64,000 nucleotides of DNA from Vibrio echinoideorum. GTDB lineage: Bacteria > Pseudomonadota > Gammaproteobacteria > Enterobacterales > Vibrionaceae. The notes beneath the pieces were generated by a model. That model had not been told where the DNA came from. It did no database searches and saw nothing but the letters and a program-made list of their open reading frames with translations. Shown here one piece after another: positions 44,588-54,103 of the stretch (its first letter is position 1; the number at the start of each line of letters is the position of its first letter). The stretch lies in NCBI RefSeq assembly GCF_024347455.1, contig NZ_AP025483.1, forward strand, positions 1,302,001 through 1,366,000. The letters run 5' to 3'. The position numbers and the translations under genes were made by a program.

Positions 44588-45943
44588 ATGCCTCTAAAAG
44601 CTAAGCTGATTTTGCTGACGCTACTCCCGTTGCTGCTTGTAACGGCGAGTATTAGTTGGATCTCGTTACATCAAACCAAAACGTTGGGTGCTAAAGAAGT
44701 TGAGATCTTCAGAGACAGCCTAATCAAGGCTCGTGAAAACGCCCTCAAAGACACTGTTGACCTCGCATTTGATGCCATCGAACATATCTACAACGACCCT
44801 GATATCCAAGAAGCCCAAGCCAAAAGAGAAGTTCGAACCATATTGTCTAAACTTAGATATGGCTCCGATGGCTATTTCTTCGCATACGACCGTTACGGAA
44901 CCAATTTGGTTCATCCGATCCAGCCAGAATTGATTGGACAAAATCTACTTCAACTTCAAGATGAAGATGGCGATTTTCTAATCGAAGCGTTGTTGAAAGA
45001 GGCGCAAACCGGAGGAGGATTCCACCAGTATTTGTGGCAAAAGCCCTCGACAGGGGAAGTGGTCTCTAAGCTGAGTTACGCCGCTTGGTTAGAGCGTTGG
45101 GATTGGATGATTGGCACGGGTTTATACATTGAAGATGTGCACCAAGAAGTCGCCTCGATGCAGGCTGCGATAAACAAGAATATTGAAACCACGTTCTTTT
45201 CCATTGTGGTCATCCTGAGCGTGACCGTCGCGGTCATTATCGTGCTGACCTTAGCGATTAACATGCACGAGCATCGAATCGCGGATAACAATTTAAAAGA
45301 GCTCGCCCATAAAACTGTGATGTTTCAGGAAGACGAGAAGAAGCATTTAGCGCGAGAACTACACGATGGAATCAACCAGTTATTAGTATCGAGTCGTTGC
45401 CACTTAGAGCTACTTGGTAATAAGTTACAAAGTGAAGACCTCAAAGCGCATTTGAATAAGTCGCAGCATTCCTTGATGCGAGCGATCGAAGAGGTAAGGC
45501 ACATCTCACATCAACTTCGTCCAAGTTCATTGGATGATATTGGTTTAGAAGCGGCGTTGTCTTCGTTGCTATTGGATTTTCAGGCGCACTCGGGCATTGA
45601 AGTGGAGACCTTGTTCAGCACTCAACCCGGAAAGTTGAAATCAGAAGCGGCGACGACCTTGTATCGAGTGGTGCAAGAATCTTTGAACAACATAGAAAAG
45701 CACGCCCAAGCGACTAAAGTGACGGTTATCGCGCAGCAAATTGGCAATGTATTGCAACTACTGATTCAAGACAACGGTGTGGGTTTCAATACTTATAAAG
45801 CGATGGAAAAACGAGGGATCGGTCTGCGTAATATGAGAGAGCGGGTGGAGTTCATTGGTGGTGATTTTGAACTGATGAGTGAGATTGGCCTCGGAACGGA
45901 AATTACAGTGTTACTGACACTAGAGGGATTAATGAATGAGTGA
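44588..45943 (+). CDS. Sensor histidine kinase with single Cache domain
   Basis: A 451-residue membrane kinase. A helix (~7-27) is followed by a periplasmic sCache_2-type sensor (YGSDGYFFAYDRYG ~96, LERWDWMIGTGLYIEDV ~168) and a second helix (~197-220). The HisKA_3 dimerisation domain follows, with phospho-acceptor LARELHDGINQ (~257), then a HATPase_c domain (DNGVGFN ~396, GIGLRNMRERVEFIGG ~410). sCache_2 domains often bind small carboxylates, which fits regulation of the adjacent TRAP transporter. It overlaps the regulator gene by 8 bases. Confidence 0.92.
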   Translation: MPLKAKLILLTLLPLLLVTASISWISLHQTKTLGAKEVEIFRDSLIKARENALKDTVDLAFDAIEHIYNDPDIQEAQAKREVRTILSKLRYGSDGYFFAYDRYGTNLVHPIQPELIGQNLLQLQDEDGDFLIEALLKEAQTGGGFHQYLWQKPSTGEVVSKLSYAAWLERWDWMIGTGLYIEDVHQEVASMQAAINKNIETTFFSIVVILSVTVAVIIVLTLAINMHEHRIADNNLKELAHKTVMFQEDEKKHLARELHDGINQLLVSSRCHLELLGNKLQSEDLKAHLNKSQHSLMRAIEEVRHISHQLRPSSLDDIGLEAALSSLLLDFQAHSGIEVETLFSTQPGKLKSEAATTLYRVVQESLNNIEKHAQATKVTVIAQQIGNVLQLLIQDNGVGFNTYKAMEKRGIGLRNMRERVEFIGGDFELMSEIGLGTEITVLLTLEGLMNE

Positions 45944-46574
45944 AGTTATTCGAGTTGTGATCGCTGACGATCACCAAGTGGTACTGGATGGCTTTATGGC
46001 GAGATTGGAACTTGAGCCAGATATTAGCGTGATAGGTACGGCCAGTAATGGATTAGAAGCGGTTGAGGTCGTTAAATCTCTGCGCCCTGATGTGGTGTTG
46101 ATGGATATCAGCATGCCTATAATGAATGGCATTGACGCCACCCACCTGATTAAAGAAGAAGACCCGGAAGCGAAGGTGTTGATGCTGACCATGCATAACA
46201 ACCGTGAATACATCATGAAAGTGATGCAGTCGGGTGCAGTCGGCTATATGTTGAAAGAGATTTCCGCGGAAAAGATGGTACAGGCGATTAAAACGGTGAA
46301 CCAAGGTTCGACCTATTTCTGTGAAAAAGTAACACAGAATTTGTTCACACAGCCTATTACTCCCACGCAATCTGTAAAGAATCCATTGAGCAGGCGTGAA
46401 GAAGCAGTGTTGAAATTGGTGGCGAAAGGGGAGAGCAGTAAAGAGGTCGCAAAGGCGCTGAATATCAGTTATCGAACCGTCGAAACTCATAGACAAAACA
46501 TTAAGCATAAGCTGGATATTCACTCTACGGCAGAGCTAGCTAAATATGCTGTTAATTCTGGGCTTGTGGAGTGA
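45936..46574 (+). CDS. NarL/FixJ-type response regulator
   Basis: A 212-residue regulator. The receiver domain (~1-125) has acidic residues DDHQ at the start, phospho-acceptor Asp in VVLMDISMPIMNG (~58) and Lys in MLKEISAEK. The C-terminal LuxR helix-turn-helix (~145-210) reads LSRREEAVLKLVAKGESSKE and then SYRTVETHRQNIKHKL. It is coupled to the kinase. A likely target is the TRAP promoter with the 7-2-7 palindrome at 41100, possibly also the BCCT genes beyond. Confidence 0.95.
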   Translation: MSEVIRVVIADDHQVVLDGFMARLELEPDISVIGTASNGLEAVEVVKSLRPDVVLMDISMPIMNGIDATHLIKEEDPEAKVLMLTMHNNREYIMKVMQSGAVGYMLKEISAEKMVQAIKTVNQGSTYFCEKVTQNLFTQPITPTQSVKNPLSRREEAVLKLVAKGESSKEVAKALNISYRTVETHRQNIKHKLDIHSTAELAKYAVNSGLVE

Positions 46575-46583
46575 TCTTACGCT

Positions 46584-46625
46584 AAATTACATTAAATGTG
46601 TAATTTAATTACTAAAGTTGTAATT
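46584..46625. promoter_or_regulatory. Tandem operator-like palindromes before first BCCT gene
   Basis: AAATTACA-N7-TGTAATTT is a perfect inverted repeat (46584-46606). A second, AATTAC-N7-GTAATT, follows at 46607-46625, offset 20-22 bases (two helical turns). The pair looks like a dimeric repressor or activator site about 120 bases before the BCCT gene. Confidence 0.5.
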
Positions 46626-46743
46626 TATGCCTGATTTTTGGCGGTTTTTTTAGTATTTTTGCGACAGGTTGATATCCTTCTTTTCGAAATTTAAGCGCCG
46701 AATGCAATGTTGCAAACTGTGCGCTACAAATTAGAGAGGAAAC

Positions 46744-48342
46744 ATGGAGCCTGTAAAAGATAGGTATAGTATTGAAAATACCGATTATACAGTAGGACAA
46801 GATAACGTTCAGAAATGGGGTTTTGACGTCCATAACCCGGTATTTGGAATTAGTGCAGGAGCGATCATTGTCTTCTTGGTTGCACTTCTAGTCGCAGATC
46901 CAGAAACCGCAAAAGCGGCACTGGATGGAATCAAATGGAAAGTCATCGGTAACTTCGATGGTTTCTTCATGTGGGCAGCTAACATCTTCGTTATCTTCTG
47001 TTTTGCCCTCATTGTCTCCCCGTATGGCAAGATACGTATTGGTGGCAATGATGCCAAAGCAGAGCACTCTAACCTGTCTTGGATGTCGATGTTATTCGCC
47101 GCAGGAATGGGTATTGGCCTGATGTTTTGGGGTGTAGCTGAACCCGTCGCTTACTTTACTGGTTGGTATGAAACACCGCTCGGTGTTGAAGCTTATTCTC
47201 CTGAAGCAGCTAAGTTGGCATTAGGTGCAACCATCTACAACTGGGGTCTTCACGGTTGGTCGATTTACGCTGTTGTTGCTCTAGCCCTCGCTTTCTTCAC
47301 ATTCAATAAAGGCTTACCGCTTTCAATTCGCTCAATCTTTTACCCACTATTAGGTGATAGAACTTGGGGTTGGTTTGGTCATATTGTTGATATCGTTGCG
47401 GTATTGGCAACACTATTTGGCCTTGCAACATCATTGGGCCTAGGCGCACAACAAGCGACAAGTGGTATTAACCATGTGTTTGGTACCGATGGTGGTATTG
47501 GCATGCAGCTAGTTGTTATCGCAGTGGTTACTTTCTTAGCAACAATGTCAGTCATTCGCGGCATTAACGGTGGTGTAAAGGTTCTGAGTAACATCAATAT
47601 GTTGGTTGCTTTGGGTTTACTTATCTTTGTGACGATCGCTGGTGGTATGGCGGGTATTAAAGCAATCCCAACCGCGCTAATGGGTTACATTGAAAACTTT
47701 ATTCCTCTAAGTAATCCTCATGGTCGTGATGATGAAACTTGGATGCAAGGCTGGACGGTATTCTACTGGGCGTGGTGGATGTCTTGGTCTCCATTCGTAG
47801 GCATGTTCATCGCTCGTATCTCTAAAGGTCGTACTATTCGTGAATTCATCGTCGCTGTATTGTTCATCCCAACGACAGTAATCATCATCTGGATGGCTAT
47901 TTTCGGTGGTATCGCGATTGATCAAGTGGCGAACAAGGTGGGTGAGATAGGCGTGAATGGTTTGCAAGATATTACGCTTTCTCTATTCCACACTTATGAT
48001 GCGCTGCCAATGAGTTCTATGCTTTCTGTAGTATCGATTGGTTTGATTATGGTGTTCTTCATCACCTCGTCAGATTCAGGCTCATTAGTTATCGACAGCA
48101 TTACTTCTGGCGGTAAAGTTGATGCTCCTGTTCCTCAACGTGTATTTTGGGCGTTGATGGGCGGTGCGATTGCAGCCGTTCTATTGTGGGTTGGCGGTAC
48201 GGAATCCATTCAAGCACTGCAAGCTGGAACGGTATCAATGGCGCTACCATTTGCGTTCATATTATTGCTTATGTGCCTAAGCTTATTGTTAGGTTTACGA
48301 ACTGAAAATCAATTAGTTAACCAGCAAAATGCTTTGAGCTAA
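46744..48342 (+). CDS. BCCT-family betaine/choline/carnitine transporter (copy 1)
   Basis: A 532-residue transporter with 12 expected helices. The family signature TVFYWAWWMSWSPFVGMFIA (~residue 340) and GMGIGLMFWGVAEPVAYF (~residue 122) are clear. It takes up glycine betaine or related solutes (DMSP, carnitine, choline) with sodium for osmotic balance or catabolism. AGAGGAAAC precedes the ATG. The N-terminus (YSIENTDYTVGQDNVQKWGF) is nearly the same as in the next gene, so the two are tandem duplicates. Confidence 0.93.
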   Translation: MEPVKDRYSIENTDYTVGQDNVQKWGFDVHNPVFGISAGAIIVFLVALLVADPETAKAALDGIKWKVIGNFDGFFMWAANIFVIFCFALIVSPYGKIRIGGNDAKAEHSNLSWMSMLFAAGMGIGLMFWGVAEPVAYFTGWYETPLGVEAYSPEAAKLALGATIYNWGLHGWSIYAVVALALAFFTFNKGLPLSIRSIFYPLLGDRTWGWFGHIVDIVAVLATLFGLATSLGLGAQQATSGINHVFGTDGGIGMQLVVIAVVTFLATMSVIRGINGGVKVLSNINMLVALGLLIFVTIAGGMAGIKAIPTALMGYIENFIPLSNPHGRDDETWMQGWTVFYWAWWMSWSPFVGMFIARISKGRTIREFIVAVLFIPTTVIIIWMAIFGGIAIDQVANKVGEIGVNGLQDITLSLFHTYDALPMSSMLSVVSIGLIMVFFITSSDSGSLVIDSITSGGKVDAPVPQRVFWALMGGAIAAVLLWVGGTESIQALQAGTVSMALPFAFILLLMCLSLLLGLRTENQLVNQQNALS

Positions 48343-48357
48343 AAGTATTTTCTGAAT

Positions 48358-48384
48358 AAAGGTCGACAGGGTCGGCCTTTTTTT
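48358..48384 (+). terminator. Terminator after BCCT copy 1
   Basis: A ten-base stem AAAGGTCGAC / GTCGGCCTTT with one wobble, followed by T's. The two BCCT genes are therefore likely separate units. Confidence 0.82.
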
Positions 48385-48613
48385 CGTCATATACTTAAGT
48401 GATTTCGTGAATTTTGTTGGAAAATTAATCGAACCGATTCTGGTTTACTGAAAACAATAAGTTAACCTGCTAAACTTCAGACATCCAAGTATTTGAATTA
48501 TTGTGACAACAGCTTGTACTACTTGGATTGTATGTTCGAGTTTGTGATTAAGTCGCAGGTAAGTAAGGAATACGAGGTCAATAGACCCTATTAGTATTCC
48601 GTAGAGAGGGATA

Positions 48614-50185
48614 ATGACTAAAGGTATAGATAAATACAGTATCGACAGTACGGATTACACTGTCGGTCAAGATAACGTCCAAAAATGGGGTTTTGATGTT
48701 CATAACCCAGTATTTGGTATCAGTGCAGGACTTATTGCTTTGTTCCTGATCGGTATTCTGATTACAGATACCGCTTCAGCAAAGGCAGCATTAGATGGCG
48801 TTAAAGGCCAGATCATCAATTCGTTTGATTGGCTTTTCATCTGGTCGGGTAATGTTTTCGTTGTTTTCTGCTTAGGCTTAATTGTTTCTCCGTATGGTAA
48901 AATCCGCCTTGGTGGTGTTGATGCGACGGCAGATTACTCATTCTTCTCTTGGCTATCGATGCTGTTTGCCGCAGGTATGGGTATCGGCCTAATGTTCTGG
49001 AGTGTGGCGGAACCCGCTGCTTACTTCACGGGTTGGTTTGAAACCCCGTTAGGTGTTGAACCAAATACACCAGAAGCTGCTAAGTTGGCGCTAGGTGCAA
49101 CCATGTATCACTGGGGTCTACACCCTTGGGCGATTTATGGCGTAGTAGCACTGTCACTTGCGTTTTTCTCTTACAACAAGGGATTGCCTCTTTCTATTCG
49201 TTCTATTTTCTACCCAATCTTGGGTGATAGAGCGTGGGGTTGGGCTGGTCACATTGTTGATATTCTGGCGGTTCTTGCAACGCTGTTTGGTTTGGCGACG
49301 TCGCTGGGCTTAGGTGCACAACAAGCAGCAAGTGGTATTCAACATGTCTTCGGAATCGAGGCAGGCTTAGGGTTACAAGTTGTTGTTATTACCGTAGTAA
49401 CGTTATTAGCGGTCGTGTCAGTGCTTCGCGGTATTGATGGCGGCGTTAAAGTTATCAGTAACATCAACATGTTGGTTGCTTTCCTACTGCTTATCTTAGT
49501 GGCTCTAATCGGCTATGCGGTGAGTTTAGGTTCTATCCCAACAACCTTTATGGCATACGTTGAAAACATCATTCCTTTGAGTAATCCTCATGGTCGTGAA
49601 GATGAAGCGTGGATGCACGGTTGGACGGTATTCTACTGGGCTTGGTGGATTTCATGGTCACCATTCGTAGGTATGTTTATCGCGCGTGTTTCTAAAGGCC
49701 GTACGGTTCGTGAGTTCATCACAGCGGTTCTGATTGTTCCAACGACTGTTACTATCATTTGGATGTCAGTATTTGGTGGCATGGCGATTGACCAAATCGT
49801 GAATAACGTTGGTATCCTTGGTCAAGATGGTTTGACTGATGTATCACTAGCGATGTTCCAAATGTTTGATGCTCTACCGTTCGGTACGCTGCTATCAATC
49901 ATTGCGGTTATCTTAGTTCTAGTATTCTTCATTACGTCGTCTGACTCAGGCTCTCTAGTAATCGACAGCATCACCGCAGGTGGTAAAGTTGATACGCCTG
50001 TACCTCAGCGTGTGTTCTGGGCGTTCCTAGAAGGTGCAATTGCAGTAGCTCTATTGTGGGTTGGCGGTACTGAAGCAGTACAAGCTCTACAAGCGGGCGC
50101 AATCTCTACGGCATTGCCATTCACCATCATTCTATTACTGATGTGTGTTAGCTTGCTAATGGGTATGCGCACCGAGAAACGATAG
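48614..50185 (+). CDS. BCCT-family betaine/choline/carnitine transporter (copy 2)
   Basis: A 523-residue transporter very close to the preceding gene over its whole length, with the same signature TVFYWAWWISWSPFVGMFIA. GAGAGGGATA precedes the ATG. Differences cluster in the N-terminal helix (FLIGILITDT versus FLVALLVADP) and some loops (MWGWAGH, QMFDALPFGT), so substrate or regulation may have split. It is 271 bases after copy 1 with its own upstream region and a terminator downstream. Confidence 0.93.
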   Translation: MTKGIDKYSIDSTDYTVGQDNVQKWGFDVHNPVFGISAGLIALFLIGILITDTASAKAALDGVKGQIINSFDWLFIWSGNVFVVFCLGLIVSPYGKIRLGGVDATADYSFFSWLSMLFAAGMGIGLMFWSVAEPAAYFTGWFETPLGVEPNTPEAAKLALGATMYHWGLHPWAIYGVVALSLAFFSYNKGLPLSIRSIFYPILGDRAWGWAGHIVDILAVLATLFGLATSLGLGAQQAASGIQHVFGIEAGLGLQVVVITVVTLLAVVSVLRGIDGGVKVISNINMLVAFLLLILVALIGYAVSLGSIPTTFMAYVENIIPLSNPHGREDEAWMHGWTVFYWAWWISWSPFVGMFIARVSKGRTVREFITAVLIVPTTVTIIWMSVFGGMAIDQIVNNVGILGQDGLTDVSLAMFQMFDALPFGTLLSIIAVILVLVFFITSSDSGSLVIDSITAGGKVDTPVPQRVFWAFLEGAIAVALLWVGGTEAVQALQAGAISTALPFTIILLLMCVSLLMGMRTEKR

Positions 50186-50238
50186 ACTGATCGTTAATCG
50201 ACTTTCCATTTGGTTGAAGTCGAATATAAAGTAAAAAG

Positions 50239-50271
50239 AAAGGCAGAAGAGGAAACTCTCCTGCCTTTTTT
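50239..50271 (+). terminator. Terminator after BCCT copy 2
   Basis: A stem AAAGGCAG...AGAG / CTCT...CTGCCTTT with one mismatch, followed by T's. Confidence 0.82.
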
Positions 50272-50483
50272 GTATCTATTTTACAGTCTAGAGAACAGTA
50301 TATTTCGATGGAATTACCTTCAAAATAACGTCTTAAATTTGGCGATTAGCCAAGTAATTGACATTCGATAAGCCAATGGTTTGCTTAAAATTATATTACG
50401 TTATTAAATTATAAAATCGCTCGAATTTAATACTGATATTGGGTAGTATGCGCGAGATTTCCCACTACTCGTGAAACTTTGAC

Positions 50484-52367
50484 ATGAAACTAACACTTAA
50501 GCAGAAGTTAATAGGTGCTAGCCTATCTGCTGTTGTCGTTATGGCAACAGCGTTAACTTGGTTATCAGCAAACCAATTATTTGAACAGACTCGTAACGGC
50601 GTATACCTGCGAGCTGAAAGCGTATCAGAAGCAGCATCTGAAGGTATTAAAAACTGGATTGATATCCGCACCGATATCGCATCAGCATTTAATGACTTTT
50701 CACGAGAGGATGATGTTGTTCCTTTCCTTAAGCAAGCTCGTGTAGCGGGTGGCTTTGACGATATCTTTTTAGGTACTCCAGAAGGCGGAATGTACCGTTC
50801 ACACCCTGAACGTAATCGTGCTGGTTACGATCCTCGTCAACGTCCTTGGTACCAAGAAGCAAACGCTGCAGGTAAGCAAATCATCACAACGGCTTACCAA
50901 GATGCGATCACCAAAGCATTGCTAGTAACGATTGCAGAACCTGTGCGTCATAACGGCAAACTTGTTGGTGTAGTGGGTGCAGACGTACTTATCGACCAAC
51001 TAGTGAACGATGTAATCAGCCTTGATGTTGGTGACAATGCGAACGCAATGCTAATTGATGCCTCTGACGGCACATTCCTAGCACACCCAGATTCTGCACT
51101 GAGCCTGAAGCCGGTAAGCCAGCTTTCAAACGACATCTCTATGCCAATTATCGAGAACGCAGTGCGTACGGGTAGCATCGAGATCATCAAAGAACGTGGC
51201 GCTGAGAAGCTGCTTTACTTCACGAAGGTGCCTAACACTAACTGGATCTTCGCGGTTCAGATGGACAAAGCAACAGAAGAAGCGAACCACTCAACACTAC
51301 TTACTCAGTTGATCACAACGGCTGTCATTATTACGTTAATCGTAATCGTATTAGTGTCTTGGTTAGTGAGCTTCCTATTCCGTGATTTGAACCGTGTTTC
51401 AGCGGCACTTGAAGAAATTGCTTCAGGTGAGGGCGACCTTACTCAACGTCTTGAGCCTAAGAGCGATGACGAGATTGGTAAGCTTGCTGAAAACTTCAAC
51501 CGTTTTGTAGGCAACATGCACACCATGGTGATCAAGCTAAGCGAAGTATCTGCTGCGCTAGGTAACCAAGCACGTCAAACGGCTTCTCAAGCTGAAGAAC
51601 GTAGTGCTCGTATCCAAATGCAACAAGACGAGATCAACATGGTAGCAACAGCCGTTAACGAAATGGCTGCAGCGACACAAGAGATCGCGGGTAACGCTGA
51701 CCACACAGCACAGAATTCATCTGAAGCGGTTGGCGCGTGTGAGCACGGTACTGGTCAAGTGACACAGACTCAAAGCTCTATCCAAAACCTTGCTCAAGAA
51801 GTTCAAATCGCAACTAACGTGATCCTAGAACTTGAAGAGCACGGCAACAGCATCAACGCTATCTTGTCTAACATTCAAGGTATTGCAGAACAAACGAACC
51901 TACTTGCACTTAACGCCGCTATTGAAGCAGCACGTGCGGGTGAACAAGGTCGTGGTTTCGCGGTTGTAGCTGATGAAGTTCGAGTTCTGAGCCAACGTAC
52001 ACACGGTTCAACGCAAGAGATTCAGCAAACGATTGAGTTGCTACAAGGTACAACAGGCAAAGCGGTTAGCATCATGAACGATAGCCGTAGTCTTGCTGAA
52101 ACCAGTGTTGATGACGCGAACTCAGCGGCTGCAAGCCTAACGCAAATCCATGCTGCTGTTGAACGCATTAGCGACATGGCAACACAGATTGCTTCTGCTG
52201 CAGAAGAGCAAGCGTCAGTAACGTCTGAGATTACTCGTAACACTGAGGGAATCCGTGACGTATCTAACGAGCTAGCAGACGAAGCGCACCAAGCTGCAGA
52301 ACAAGCAGCTCAGCTGTCTGAACTGTCTCACGAGCTAGAAAGCGAAATCAGCCGCTTCAAGCTGTAA
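50484..52367 (+). CDS. Methyl-accepting chemotaxis protein with dCache domain
   Basis: A 627-residue chemoreceptor. The first helix (~10-28) leads to a periplasmic double Cache domain (~35-265). A second helix (~272-294), a HAMP domain (~296-350) and a cytoplasmic signalling domain with the hairpin tip [20 protein letters not shown] (~470) follow. The dCache region includes [11 protein letters not shown], a later Tyr in TTAYQDA and an Asp in VVGADVL, resembling the amino-acid-binding dCache_1AA pattern. It is a single gene with its own terminator. Confidence 0.93.
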   Translation: MKLTLKQKLIGASLSAVVVMATALTWLSANQLFEQTRNGVYLRAESVSEAASEGIKNWIDIRTDIASAFNDFSREDDVVPFLKQARVAGGFDDIFLGTPEGGMYRSHPERNRAGYDPRQRPWYQEANAAGKQIITTAYQDAITKALLVTIAEPVRHNGKLVGVVGADVLIDQLVNDVISLDVGDNANAMLIDASDGTFLAHPDSALSLKPVSQLSNDISMPIIENAVRTGSIEIIKERGAEKLLYFTKVPNTNWIFAVQMDKATEEANHSTLLTQLITTAVIITLIVIVLVSWLVSFLFRDLNRVSAALEEIASGEGDLTQRLEPKSDDEIGKLAENFNRFVGNMHTMVIKLSEVSAALGNQARQTASQAEERSARIQMQQDEINMVATAVNEMAAATQEIAGNADHTAQNSSEAVGACEHGTGQVTQTQSSIQNLAQEVQIATNVILELEEHGNSINAILSNIQGIAEQTNLLALNAAIEAARAGEQGRGFAVVADEVRVLSQRTHGSTQEIQQTIELLQGTTGKAVSIMNDSRSLAETSVDDANSAAASLTQIHAAVERISDMATQIASAAEEQASVTSEITRNTEGIRDVSNELADEAHQAAEQAAQLSELSHELESEISRFKL

Positions 52368-52385
52368 GCGCTAATAGGTAATTTG

Positions 52386-52419
52386 AAAGCCGAATGTGAT
52401 TATCACATTCGGCTTTTTT
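52386..52419 (+). terminator. Terminator after chemoreceptor gene
   Basis: A perfect 14-base stem AAAGCCGAATGTGA / TCACATTCGGCTTT with a three-base loop, followed by T's. Confidence 0.92.
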
Positions 52420-52450
52420 GTGCGTGCTAGTTAGAGTTATGAATCCCTAA

Positions 52451-53857
52451 CTAGTTGTTAGGATAGCCTGGGAATTTAGCTTTAAAGGCAACTCGCTTAG
52501 GGAAGTGCTGCTCCATAAATTTAACCATCGCAGGGTCGTTCGCTTGCAGCTCAGTGAAAGTCGCAGAACTTAACTCTTGTGCGTTGTAACCCTTAAAGTT
52601 GAGGTCGTAGTAGGCATACAGAGAATAGGCTAGGTACTCTTGATCGTATGACTCAGCATCTAGATCAGCTTCGACAATTGTTGAGTCTTTACCGTTTGGA
52701 AAGTAAGAGCCTGCAAGAATCGCTTTCTCATTGAGTACATCTAACTCTTTTTGCATCACACTCCATTTCGATGAAGATGATTGTACTGCTAAGTTCATCA
52801 CGCCGTAATCGTGAACAAAGTGAATAATCTCTTCAAACGCAGCGTCTCGTTGAGTGACTAGATCCGGTTTATTCTCGCCTGTTGTTGTGTCAGTAGTTTC
52901 AGTCGCAAACAGATCTTGGAAGCGGTAATTTTCATCTAAGAAGTCGCCGCCATCTCTGTCAGACCAATCTTCATCATAAAAGAATCCCATGGTCGCTTTG
53001 CTGTCGTAAATTGCCTTAGTCACTTCTGCTGGAAAGCTATCAAGGTAGTACTCCATGATGTTTTTAACGTGAGCGACCTTTGCTTCGGAATTGTTTACAG
53101 ATTTGTCTTCAATTAATAGTGGGATCTTATAGCCATGAGCTTCTACGCAAGTTCGTTGCTTGATGCCATTTGTAAGCAGCTCCCCCGTTGTATTTGAGAT
53201 AACAGAACAGTCAGTTGTAGGCACTCGTGAGAATGTCTTTGAGGCGCTTTGAGCGAAGGATGGAACAAATTGAATACCATTGCTCAGAGTGTTGCCAACT
53301 CGAACGTAGAGGTTCATTGGCCTTTGATCTGTTATATCAAATTTAATTGAACTGTTGGCGTCGATAAAATCGTTATCGATAGTTATCGTATCTGTGTTTT
53401 GCCATAAAACAACGTTGTTTATATTGTTCTCAACTTCGGCGATAGCAAGGTCTTCAGGAGTCGATGTTGACCTAAAGTCTTCGTAGTAAATACTGAAATT
53501 TTCAACATTAAACGTTTTACCCGCAGAGTTTGTTGCTGTCACAGAGAAGGTAATATCAGCATCGTTTTGGGTTTTGTAATTGCGCTCAGGAACACCGTGA
53601 ACTTGTGCGAAGCTGCCGCTAGATTTTAGATTATTACCATACTGAGTAATATCAATGTTCACGTTTTTGTCTGTACCCGCAGCAAGCGACTTCACGCTGA
53701 AATGCAGTGAGTAATTGCTTCCTAAGCTAACAACGGATGTTGCGCTTGATGCATCGATGACATTCTTTGACGCGCTAGTGTTATTGCTGTCGCTGCCGCC
53801 GCATGCAGTGAGCATCGTAGTCAGAACAAGAGTTGGAATAGTGAGTTTGTATACCAT
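52451..53857 (-). CDS. Unrecognised lipoprotein
   Basis: A 468-residue lipoprotein with lipobox MLTACGG (Cys19), a Ser/Asn linker and a ~140-residue beta-rich region (LHFSVKSLAAGTDKNVNIDI style). An alpha-rich C-terminal domain includes EEIIHFVHDYG (~residue 345) with Glu/His/His spacing that could bind metal. I do not recognise a family. ATG 53857 starts the lipoprotein signal; the frame upstream to 53878 is a TTG extension. It stands alone and convergent to the chemoreceptor. Confidence 0.75.
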   Translation of the reverse strand: MVYKLTIPTLVLTTMLTACGGSDSNNTSASKNVIDASSATSVVSLGSNYSLHFSVKSLAAGTDKNVNIDITQYGNNLKSSGSFAQVHGVPERNYKTQNDADITFSVTATNSAGKTFNVENFSIYYEDFRSTSTPEDLAIAEVENNINNVVLWQNTDTITIDNDFIDANSSIKFDITDQRPMNLYVRVGNTLSNGIQFVPSFAQSASKTFSRVPTTDCSVISNTTGELLTNGIKQRTCVEAHGYKIPLLIEDKSVNNSEAKVAHVKNIMEYYLDSFPAEVTKAIYDSKATMGFFYDEDWSDRDGGDFLDENYRFQDLFATETTDTTTGENKPDLVTQRDAAFEEIIHFVHDYGVMNLAVQSSSSKWSVMQKELDVLNEKAILAGSYFPNGKDSTIVEADLDAESYDQEYLAYSLYAYYDLNFKGYNAQELSSATFTELQANDPAMVKFMEQHFPKRVAFKAKFPGYPNN

Positions 53858-54049
53858 AGGGAACCAAGTTATCTGCAAGCTATAAAGCCAACATGTTACT
53901 AGAGATGGTATTTCCTATTCGTAAGGCTTTGTAAGCTATGTACTGGCTTTTGTAAGTTGCGTATTAATAATGCTTACAAATGAATGGCTTGTTATTTATT
54001 GATATTACTAGGTCGGTAGCTGCTCGATACTAGAATCACAGACACAAAA

Positions 54050-54073
54050 AAGCCCGAGTATAAACTCGGGCTT
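54050..54073 (-). terminator. cydC terminator
   Basis: A ten-base stem AAGCCCGAGT / ACTCGGGCTT with an ATAA loop. The minus strand continues in T's. Confidence 0.87.
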
Positions 54074-54103
54074 AGAATGGTTTTCTTTATAACTTATGAG
54101 GAG

